From assembly GCA_903876815.1 (NCBI GenBank), contig CAIRBL010000039.1:1-5754 (forward strand): DNA of 5,754 nucleotides, given 5' to 3'. The notes beneath the pieces were generated by a model that saw nothing but the letters and a program-made list of their open reading frames with translations, ran no database searches and was not told the origin of the DNA. This stretch comes from an uncultured bacterium. Lineage in GTDB: Bacteria > Patescibacteriota > Patescibacteriia > UBA1558 > GWA2-36-10. Positions 1 to 5,754 of this stretch are shown piece by piece. Numbering within the stretch: position 1 is the first letter of the stretch; each line of letters opens with the position of its first letter. The position numbers and the translations under genes are program-made.

Positions 1-11
1 GATTTAAAGTA

Positions 12-893
12 TTATTTGATTTTAGATAAAGTCAGTATTCCAGCTATTTTTTTGGCTTTAGCGCTAAATTTATTTTTAGGCCACACTTGGCAAAAAGAAC
101 ACTTGCCTTTATTCCAATCATTGTCTACCAAAGGCATGATGCCGATATCAAAATTTTGAATATTACTAGGAGCTGATTCGGCTAAACACCAATTTAATTG
201 ATCAATAAAGTTAATTTTTAAACCAGCCGCAGACAAAGGTTGAAATAAATCATAAACTGATTTGTTAGCCATGGAGCCAATCAAAGTAAATTGAAATTTA
301 AAATTATTTTTTAATAATTTTTCAAAAACTGGTATAATAATTTTGAAATTATCCAGATGATTTGGCGCTATTCCTATCCAACCAATATTAATAATTTTTT
401 TTATACCTAAATGCTGATTTGTATATTTACTGTATATATCAAAAGGAATACTAGTTGGTATAATGTAAACGTTATTATTATAAATTTTTGCCCAATCAGA
501 TAAATAATGACTACCAACCACTACAGCGCTAGCTAATTTAGTCAAAACTTTCATTTTGATAGGAAAATCAAAAAATTTTGGATCATCAAAATCAAAAATA
601 AATTTTCTTCTAAAAAAAATTCTAAAAAAAACTACCAAAATAAAAAAATCTAGCTGATAAATAGTTCTCACTAAGTACAAAACATCGCTATTTTTTAAAT
701 TAAATAATATTTTAAAATTATTAGCAAATTCTTTACATCTAGCAAAAGACAAGGCATATACCGATCTAGCGATAAGTGGTTGATGCATAACTATTTCTAC
801 GCCTATTTTTTTTAATTCATCCGCTGTAAAATAGCCACGAAATCTAGCAGTAGCGTCATTAATGTTTCCTTTTGTAAAAAAATGAATACTCAT
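12..893 (-). CDS. GT4 glycosyltransferase, C-terminus truncated or frameshifted
   Basis: Predicted cytoplasmic sugar transferase of 293 residues using a nucleotide sugar. The N-terminus (MSIHFFTKGN) forms the first strand of a GT-B fold. Residues 99-105 (IFDFDDP) match the FDxDDA signature of one GT4 subfamily. Residues 168-175 (INIGWIGI) start the second Rossmann domain, and 248-267 carry the FDIGIMPL...DNDWNKGKCSF block. In that family the block continues as K-x3-QYMA-x-G-x-PVV plus roughly 90 more residues. Here, from residue 268, the reading becomes an unrelated Lys-rich tail of 26 residues ending in TAA, so the donor-phosphate-binding helix and C-terminus are missing. It may be a pseudogene, a sequencing indel or a real truncation. 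I chose the ATG at 893, 11 bases after the upstream gene, over an in-frame TTG at 950, which would overlap that gene by 46 bases and add 19 residues ahead of the first strand. Last gene of the visible operon; no clear Shine-Dalgarno sequence. Confidence 0.85.
   Translation of the reverse strand: MSIHFFTKGNINDATARFRGYFTADELKKIGVEIVMHQPLIARSVYALSFARCKEFANNFKILFNLKNSDVLYLVRTIYQLDFFILVVFFRIFFRRKFIFDFDDPKFFDFPIKMKVLTKLASAVVVGSHYLSDWAKIYNNNVYIIPTSIPFDIYSKYTNQHLGIKKIINIGWIGIAPNHLDNFKIIIPVFEKLLKNNFKFQFTLIGSMANKSVYDLFQPLSAAGLKINFIDQLNWCLAESAPSNIQNFDIGIMPLVDNDWNKGKCSFCQVWPKNKFSAKAKKIAGILTLSKIK
83..107. repeat. Short direct repeat at the GT4 frame break
   Basis: The nonamers acacttggc (83-91) and acacttgcc (99-107) match at 8 of 9 positions and are spaced 16 bases apart, which is not a multiple of three. 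On the minus strand the first-read copy encodes GKC in the gene frame. The second copy encodes AKC followed by GLK, but one frame over. The same stretch also holds a 5-base inverted repeat (ggcaa 89-93, ttgcc 103-107). The repeat sits exactly where the glycosyltransferase departs from its family pattern. A chance origin is possible given its shortness. Confidence 0.5.
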
Positions 894-904
894 AGACAAA
901 AAAA

Positions 905-2044
905 TTAATTTTGAATAAATTGCACAATCTTTCTTGCCCTTGATGTCCAAGAATAAGATCTCACATCTTTGATGGATTGTTGACTAATGTGATTTGCTAA
1001 AGCATTGTCATTAATTACTCGCAAAATACTATCGGACAAACTCTTAGCATTATCCGCTTCAAAAAAAACACAATTTTCTTTATTCAAAACATTAACTAAA
1101 CTCGGCAAATAAGCTGCAACTAGCGGACGCTGACTTGCCATATACTCAAACATTTTCAAAGGAGATGTATATAGTCTGGATATCTCTTCTTGACTAGAAT
1201 TAGGTAATACTAATACATCAGCCGCTTTAAGCCAAGTTGGTATCAAATCATGGGGCTGTTGTTCAACAATTATTATATTTTCTTTATCAAATTCACCATT
1301 AAAATTTAATTTATTTATTTCCGTCTTATCCCCACCAACAAAATAGCATAGGTGATCTTTTAAAGATGACATGGCCGTCGCTAATATCTGCACGCCTTTC
1401 CATTTGTATAGATGCCCAGTATATAAAATAATTTTTTTGTCCATTGGCAATCCAAGTGTTTGCCTGGCTTGTTTTTGAGAAAGATTAGTGGTAAATTTTT
1501 CAAGATCAACACCATCATGCGCAACTAAAATTGATTGACTGGGTAAAAAATTTTGTATAAAATATTTTTTCAAATTTTCATTTATAACTACCAATTTATC
1601 TGCTTTTTGAGCTAATCTTAAAAAAATAGCCTGTTTACTCGCTGGAATATTATGACATTCATAAACCACTTTTCTACCAAAAACAGATAATAGCACGCCA
1701 ATTATTTCCCTAGTATAGATAATATATTTACCTGATTGAAACAGTAAATAAAAGAAACATGCTAAATAAAAATTTAATAACTGCAACCAAAAAGCTATTC
1801 TACCTAAATATTTTTCCAATGGCAAAAAATCAACCAAGCCTACTTTTTTTATTGTAAAATTTGGTTTAAGACCATAATACAAAAATGGTTCTGTATATAA
1901 ATTAGTCACTCTCTTTGGCACCAACAAAACAACCTCCATGCCTTCATTAGCCATAGCAGAACAAACATTCATAATCTGTATACCATGCGCTAAATCAGTC
2001 GGAATACGAGTATTTGTGATATAAAACAATTTTTTATCTTTCAT
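905..2044 (-). CDS. GT4 family glycosyltransferase, complete
   Basis: A 379-residue GT-B enzyme expected to transfer a sugar from a nucleotide donor to a growing glycan or lipid-linked acceptor at the cytoplasmic side of the membrane. The N-terminal acceptor domain begins with LFYITNTRIPTDLAHGIQI (6-24). A hydrophobic patch at about 84-102 may aid membrane contact. The C-terminal donor domain starts after the linker VAHDGVDLEKF (174-184) with LYTGHLYKWKGV (207-218). It includes AADVLVLPNSS (274-284) and SPLKMFEYMASQRPLVA (294-310), where E300 is the conserved second Glu of the EX7E motif. The first Glu position is Y292, a substitution common among SPLK-type GT4 proteins. Length is normal for the family. 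The ATG at 2044 overlaps the end of the upstream membrane-protein gene by 11 bases, pointing to translational coupling. No Shine-Dalgarno sequence is seen. Donor and acceptor sugars cannot be told from the sequence. Confidence 0.93.
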   Translation of the reverse strand: MKDKKLFYITNTRIPTDLAHGIQIMNVCSAMANEGMEVVLLVPKRVTNLYTEPFLYYGLKPNFTIKKVGLVDFLPLEKYLGRIAFWLQLLNFYLACFFYLLFQSGKYIIYTREIIGVLLSVFGRKVVYECHNIPASKQAIFLRLAQKADKLVVINENLKKYFIQNFLPSQSILVAHDGVDLEKFTTNLSQKQARQTLGLPMDKKIILYTGHLYKWKGVQILATAMSSLKDHLCYFVGGDKTEINKLNFNGEFDKENIIIVEQQPHDLIPTWLKAADVLVLPNSSQEEISRLYTSPLKMFEYMASQRPLVAAYLPSLVNVLNKENCVFFEADNAKSLSDSILRVINDNALANHISQQSIKDVRSYSWTSRARKIVQFIQN

Positions 2045-3752
2045 GTTTAATTTTAAAAATGATTATATCATTACTCTTTGTTGTGTATACCGGATCTACA
2101 AACCCTAGTTCTAAAATACGCCAATTTGGATTCAGATTTTTATCCCAAATAATATAATCGGTTTTATATTTATTTATAAGACTTTCAAAATCATTCTTTA
2201 ACAACTCTTCCCTATACACAATGAAATTACGATAAACTAAATCCGGCATCAATTCCAACTCGCGTTGTTTTAATCCAAAAAGTTTTCTAAATTTATTCTG
2301 AGATATTAAATGGTTATAATTATTAATATAATGCGCACCCCAAATAAATCGCATATTTTTTGAGACAAAATCTTCCGTGAGTTCTTCAAAATAATTATTT
2401 ATAATAAACCTATCATAAATTTCTTTTTCTGATAAAAAATGAAAATTGGCTGGCCGAGCATAAAAAACATTATTAGATGTATATATTGGGATCAACTGAC
2501 TCAAGTCATTATTAGCATAAACTACAGATTCTTTAGCAGTATTATTATTTAGCCAAGAAAAAATATCTTGATAGCTTTGCCAATATACTTCCTGTTCATT
2601 TGCCCGCGCGTCATTTAAAATGATGTTTTTTTGCTTAAAAACAGCAAACAGTACTACAAAAATAAACAAACTAATAAAAAAACTTTTTTTTGAAAAATTA
2701 AATATCTTTTTTTGCAAGCACTTATTTAATAAATAAACTATCAAAAATATAAAGCTAAATACCGCAATCATCCAATAGTGGCTCGAGAATTCTAAATTTT
2801 TACCCGTAATGACGTGCTGATTGACGCAAATAGCTGCCGAAAAAATATTACTAAATAAAAAAATATTCAGCTCATTCAACTTGATGATATTTTTTTTATA
2901 TAAAAATAAAAAGCTAATTACGGCAATTATGAATAATAAAACTATCTTTAAGCCAGATGGAAAATGCGTATCAATCATGCCTAATCTATAGATAGACTCA
3001 CTATAAAATGGTAATTTCATAGCCGCTATTGAAGAAAGAAAATAAGGAATGGCCAACATAAATGCACCTAGGGACATAAAAATGAATGGCCAATTGATTT
3101 TTTTATATAACAAAAAATAAAATAATAAATATAAAAATATCGATACTACAAAAAAAGTCCAATAATAAGTATAGACGTGAAAAAGCAAACCAAAAAATAT
3201 GCTAGCTAATATCAAATAAACATTTTGCTTGTGCCTGATATACTGAATTAATACCACGAACAAAACTAAACAAAAAATAAAATTAAACTGTGGACTTGGT
3301 GATCTAGAAAAATCCGACAAAAATAAACCAGCGTGCAAGAATATAGAGCTAATTAAAGATATGTGTCTGTTCTTGGTCAAAAGATAAAAAATTGTGTAAG
3401 TCAAAATTACTAAAATAATAGCAAATACAAAATCATACAAAATAAAACCCAATGGTAGAGAAATATTTAGCCAAACCAGTGGCTTAGTTAATAAATAATC
3501 AGGTAGCCAAAATTGCATAGGCAGACCATCTTTATATTCATATAAGTAAGGATTAGACAAAAAACTATGTCCATCCGCTATATCTTGAGCTCGCGCTAGA
3601 TAATACACATCGTCAGCAGTATTGATAGGATAAACACCATGAAAAGTATCCCCCATTTTATAAATAGCAAACACTTGAGGACCAAAAGTAAAACAAGCAA
3701 CTATAAGTGCCAAAATTATAAGTAAAAAATGCTTTTTTATGAGTTTAAACAT
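2034..3752 (-). CDS. Polytopic membrane protein, putative GT-C glycosyltransferase
   Basis: A 572-residue integral membrane protein with about 11 hydrophobic segments (near 8-30, 98-125, 131-147, 156-172, 177-193, 195-216, 220-245, 267-285, 294-311, 325-343 and 356-373), then a soluble domain of about 200 residues. The basic N-terminus (KLIKK) should be inside, which places the 31-97 loop and the C-terminal domain outside. That loop carries NTADDVYYLARAQDI (44-58). An acidic pair in the first outer loop is the usual catalytic site of GT-C enzymes (PMT, ArnT and STT3-like), which use polyprenyl-phosphate-linked sugars. Another outer loop has NQHVITGKNLEFSSHY (311-326). The soluble part opens with FSWLNNNTAKESVVYANND (398-416), recalling the WLxxNTP start of soluble domains in PMT/STT3-like proteins. 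The nearby Dpm1-like synthase could supply the donor. The ATG at 3752 overlaps the methyltransferase gene by 8 bases. I cannot name a precise family; a flippase or polymerase is the alternative. Confidence 0.72.
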   Translation of the reverse strand: MFKLIKKHFLLIILALIVACFTFGPQVFAIYKMGDTFHGVYPINTADDVYYLARAQDIADGHSFLSNPYLYEYKDGLPMQFWLPDYLLTKPLVWLNISLPLGFILYDFVFAIILVILTYTIFYLLTKNRHISLISSIFLHAGLFLSDFSRSPSPQFNFIFCLVLFVVLIQYIRHKQNVYLILASIFFGLLFHVYTYYWTFFVVSIFLYLLFYFLLYKKINWPFIFMSLGAFMLAIPYFLSSIAAMKLPFYSESIYRLGMIDTHFPSGLKIVLLFIIAVISFLFLYKKNIIKLNELNIFLFSNIFSAAICVNQHVITGKNLEFSSHYWMIAVFSFIFLIVYLLNKCLQKKIFNFSKKSFFISLFIFVVLFAVFKQKNIILNDARANEQEVYWQSYQDIFSWLNNNTAKESVVYANNDLSQLIPIYTSNNVFYARPANFHFLSEKEIYDRFIINNYFEELTEDFVSKNMRFIWGAHYINNYNHLISQNKFRKLFGLKQRELELMPDLVYRNFIVYREELLKNDFESLINKYKTDYIIWDKNLNPNWRILELGFVDPVYTTKSNDIIIFKIKHER

Positions 3753-4614
3753 GATCTTTTTTTGCGATCACTAAAATATTATCTCTTAGATTAATCGGTA
3801 TTTTAAACTGCTGCCAAAAAGGCTTAGCGAGATAAGTAGATAATTTTTGATAAATTTGTAATTTTTGCCAATGATACAAAACTTTAAAAATATATGATAA
3901 AGAAAAAAACTTTCCAACTTTCTGCACACTAAAAACATTAAACTTTGTATTTTTAAGTAATAATAATAAATTATTTCTAGAAAAAAATAATAGATGTTCC
4001 GGCGGTACAATAGCATTCCAACGCTTCCCCCAAAATTTTGCCCACCAACTACTTTTATCAATAGTATTTATAGCTACAATACCATTAATATTCAAAAGTT
4101 TATTAACAGCTTGCATATACTCCACTGGTGATTGTATATGTTCCAAAACATCCCACATAGTAATGCAATCAAATTTTAAATCAATGCCAGACAAATCTGA
4201 TGAATGAAAAACCTCATGTCCTTTTTTTCTAGCTTCATTTGCGCCATACTCTGATATCTCCACACCATAAGTCTGCCAACCGCGCTGTTTCGCTAAATCC
4301 AAAAAATAACCATTTGCACAACCAATATCAAAAATTTTTTTACCAGGAGATAATTTTTCTAACTTTTTTAAATAAGCAATAAAAATTTCTCTCATTGGTT
4401 CTTTATCTTTATCATAATCGCTATAACCAAACGTATCATTATTCACACTTGCACCCTTATAATAATTTTCTTGATAAACATCCTGCAAATTAGCTGGCAC
4501 CGGCCAAACAAAAACTAATTTGCAATTAAAACACCTATGCAAATCACAATTATTTTTTTTATAATAAAAAATGTTTTTATTGCTACCACAAATTGGACAA
4601 TTTATTACTTCCAT
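3745..4614 (-). CDS. Zinc-ribbon class I SAM-dependent methyltransferase
   Basis: A 289-residue cytoplasmic methyltransferase of the Methyltransf_23 type. It opens with a four-cysteine zinc ribbon (CPIC 6-9 and CFNC 28-31), typical of sugar or glycan methyltransferases in polysaccharide clusters. The Rossmann core follows: motif I KIFDIGCANGYFLDLA (93-108), which binds SAM; the acidic end of strand 2 in YGVEIS (116-121, E119), expected to hold the ribose; and motif IV MWDVLEHI (153-160). The family's PPEHLLFFS stretch is at 204-212, after a Trp-rich WWAKFWGKRW segment (190-199). C-terminal residues 235-270 are aromatic and basic and could contact membrane or acceptor. Length is complete for the family. 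The ATG at 4614 lies 10 bases inside the end of the upstream GT2 gene and is preceded only by a weak AAAAGA purine stretch. The substrate is unknown; by context it is a sugar, a nucleotide sugar or the end of the glycan chain. Confidence 0.92.
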   Translation of the reverse strand: MEVINCPICGSNKNIFYYKKNNCDLHRCFNCKLVFVWPVPANLQDVYQENYYKGASVNNDTFGYSDYDKDKEPMREIFIAYLKKLEKLSPGKKIFDIGCANGYFLDLAKQRGWQTYGVEISEYGANEARKKGHEVFHSSDLSGIDLKFDCITMWDVLEHIQSPVEYMQAVNKLLNINGIVAINTIDKSSWWAKFWGKRWNAIVPPEHLLFFSRNNLLLLLKNTKFNVFSVQKVGKFFSLSYIFKVLYHWQKLQIYQKLSTYLAKPFWQQFKIPINLRDNILVIAKKDHV

Positions 4615-5318
4615 ATTCTTTTCAAAAATAATTTTAATGGTAATATTATTCCTTCACTAATAATTTGATTAGATATTTTTGATTCTCCTTGGCGACGACT
4701 ATGAAAAATGATAGGCACCTCTTGTACTCTAGCCATCAGAGTATGAATACACATAAACTTAAATTCGATTTGATAAGCATAGCCAGAAGAGCTGATATTA
4801 TCAAAATTTATCTTTTCTAAAAGTTCACGTCTAGCACAAATAAAACCAGCCGTTAAATCGTTAATTCGCAAGCCAGTCCAAAACTTAGCATACAAATTAC
4901 CAAATTGACTTAATTTTTTACGAAAAAATTCCCAATCTAAAACTCCGCCACCATTCACATATCTAGAGCCAATGACTAAATCACACTCTTGAATCATTGA
5001 CAATAAAACTGGCAAATACTCGGGCGAATGTGAGCCATCAGCATCCATAGTAATAATCGCCCTAATGTCAGTATCTGTAACAGATTGTATAATAGCATCT
5101 TTATAGGCTGCACCTAAGCCATTTTTTACTTTTCTCTCTAAAATGTTTAAATTCTTGTATTGCAGCATCATAGTTTTTACAACCTCCGCTGTTTTATCTG
5201 GTGAGTTGTCATCAATAACTAAAATATAAATATCTGGTAAAATTGTAAAAATTTCTTTAATAATAATTTCCACATTTTCTCTTTCATTATAAGTGGGCAA
5301 AAGGATTAAGTCTTTCAT
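4605..5318 (-). CDS. Polyprenol-phosphate mannose synthase (Dpm1-like GT2)
   Basis: A 237-residue GT2 enzyme of the dolichol-phosphate mannosyltransferase type. It is predicted to move mannose (or glucose) from a GDP- or UDP-sugar to polyprenyl phosphate at the inner face of the membrane, giving a lipid-linked donor for GT-C enzymes. The landmarks are nearly textbook: LLPTYNERENVEI (6-18), VIDDNSPDKT (34-43), the metal-binding MDADGSHSPE (91-100), VIGSRYVNGGG (115-125), NDLTAGF (153-159), GYAYQIE (179-185) and SRRQGESKIS (207-216). The protein ends just after this core, so it is the short soluble form without the C-terminal GtrA-like or membrane-anchor domain found in many bacterial relatives; it may act peripherally. 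The ATG at 5318 is 3 bases after the stop of the upstream GT4, and its 3' end overlaps the methyltransferase gene by 10 bases. No Shine-Dalgarno sequence is seen. Mannose is the family default; glucose or another hexose cannot be excluded. Confidence 0.93.
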   Translation of the reverse strand: MKDLILLPTYNERENVEIIIKEIFTILPDIYILVIDDNSPDKTAEVVKTMMLQYKNLNILERKVKNGLGAAYKDAIIQSVTDTDIRAIITMDADGSHSPEYLPVLLSMIQECDLVIGSRYVNGGGVLDWEFFRKKLSQFGNLYAKFWTGLRINDLTAGFICARRELLEKINFDNISSSGYAYQIEFKFMCIHTLMARVQEVPIIFHSRRQGESKISNQIISEGIILPLKLFLKRIWK

Positions 5319-5321
5319 ATA

Positions 5322-5754
5322 TTATAAATTTATTTTTATTTTATCTACTAAAAATTGCAAACTATGTACTTCCATCACATATTTTCTAAAATTTTGACCA
5401 TACTCATTTAAACTAGAACTATCTAATGATAATGCATTTTCTAATTTTTTAGCTAAATCAGCACTATTGTTATGGTCAATAAAAAAAATAGCCGGCAAAA
5501 AATCAGACAAAGATGAATTTGATGTCAATACCAAGGCCTGAGAGGCCATAGCTTCAAAAATCGTTTTATCTAAACTACCAGAATCTGTTAAATTAATAAA
5601 AATCTCAAACTGATTATAAATTTCTGGTGTTTTCCAATTAGGCACAGCCGGCAGCCAATTAACACATTGCTCCAGACCATACTTTTTTGTCTTATCTTTT
5701 AACTGTTGATAAAAATGTACATGTTTTTGTAATGGTTCACCAATGAAACTTGCA
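5322..5754 (-). CDS. GT4 glycosyltransferase, 5' end outside the window
   Basis: The C-terminal donor-binding domain of a GT-B retaining glycosyltransferase. The frame is open from 5753 to the TAA at 5322, giving 143 visible residues; the N-terminal half and true start lie beyond the right edge. Counting from the first visible residue, ASFIGEP (1-7) is the end of a strand, and YGLEQCVNWLPAVPNWKTPEIY (25-46) is the usual region before the catalytic helix. INLTDSGSLDKTIFEAMA (53-70) is the donor-phosphate-binding block, with E67 as the conserved Glu. The first Glu of EX7E is replaced by G59, as is usual in the SGSLDK subtype. The gene ends 3 bases before the Dpm1-like gene, so it probably belongs to the same transcript. 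An internal GTG at 5645 is not the start, because recognisable GT4 sequence continues upstream of it. Sugar specificity is unknown. Confidence 0.9.
   Translation of the reverse strand, partial: ASFIGEPLQKHVHFYQQLKDKTKKYGLEQCVNWLPAVPNWKTPEIYNQFEIFINLTDSGSLDKTIFEAMASQALVLTSNSSLSDFLPAIFFIDHNNSADLAKKLENALSLDSSSLNEYGQNFRKYVMEVHSLQFLVDKIKINL

Noticed and set aside
89..107. 5-base inverted repeat (ggcaa/ttgcc) as a transcription terminator
   Set aside because: The stem is short, it lies within the coding frame, and no U-run follows it on the transcribed strand.
894..950. TTG start at 950 for the left-edge glycosyltransferase
   Set aside because: It would overlap the upstream gene by 46 bases and add 19 residues ahead of the natural first strand MSIHFFTKGN. 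The ATG at 893 fits both spacing and fold.
2690..2720. Homopolymer A/T runs in the membrane-protein gene as frameshift or slippage sites
   Set aside because: The frame is intact for 572 codons through these runs, and they are expected in an AT-rich gene coding for Lys and Phe.
3786..4061. A 91-codon open frame on the minus strand inside the methyltransferase gene
   Set aside because: It is an out-of-frame reading of the methyltransferase coding sequence. Its Tyr/Phe/Ile/Leu-rich product has no recognisable motif, while the main frame carries clear family motifs on both sides.
5643..5645. GTG at 5645 as the start of the right-edge gene
   Set aside because: The frame stays open to the window edge and encodes typical GT4 sequence upstream (FIGEP, YGLEQCVNWLPAV), so the gene is cut by the window and does not start there.
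1..5754. Plus-strand genes, CRISPR array, tRNA or insertion sequence
   Set aside because: No supported plus-strand coding frame, regularly spaced repeat, cloverleaf or transposase-like sequence was seen; almost every base belongs to the six minus-strand genes.

Overview
The window is a dense, AT-rich (roughly 70% A+T by eye) block of surface-glycan genes. All six coding regions lie on the minus strand, so transcription runs right to left. In that order they are: a 5'-truncated family-4 glycosyltransferase (GT4) entering from the right edge, a polyprenol-phosphate mannose/glucose synthase of the Dpm1 type (GT2), a zinc-ribbon SAM methyltransferase, a large polytopic membrane protein that looks like a GT-C glycosyltransferase, a complete GT4, and a second GT4 with an apparently damaged or missing C-terminus at the left edge.

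Spacing is extremely tight. From upstream to downstream, the junctions are a 3-base gap, a 10-base overlap, an 8-base overlap, an 11-base overlap and an 11-base gap. No promoter, terminator, RNA gene, mobile element or CRISPR array is visible, and no plus-strand gene is supported. All six genes end in TAA, and no start has a convincing GGAGG-type Shine-Dalgarno sequence. The cluster is best read as the interior of one long operon whose ends lie outside the window.

A pathway can be inferred. The Dpm1-like enzyme would load a sugar, probably mannose, from a nucleotide sugar onto polyprenyl phosphate at the cytoplasmic face. The GT-C protein could use that lipid-phosphate sugar on the outer face of the membrane. 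The GT4 enzymes would build or extend the glycan from nucleotide sugars in the cytoplasm, and the methyltransferase may modify a sugar or the chain end. The cluster could therefore make a decorated polysaccharide, glycolipid or glycoprotein glycan.

The low GC, compact overlapping genes, weak ribosome-binding sites and GT types (FDFDD-type GT4, SGSLDK-type GT4, stand-alone Dpm1) resemble Candidate Phyla Radiation (Patescibacteria) genomes. This is a tentative impression: no taxonomic marker gene is present. The most notable point is the left-edge GT4. Its sequence leaves the family pattern exactly at the GKC motif, beside a 9-base near-perfect direct repeat spaced 16 bases apart, and its second copy encodes a similar AKCGLK motif in another frame.
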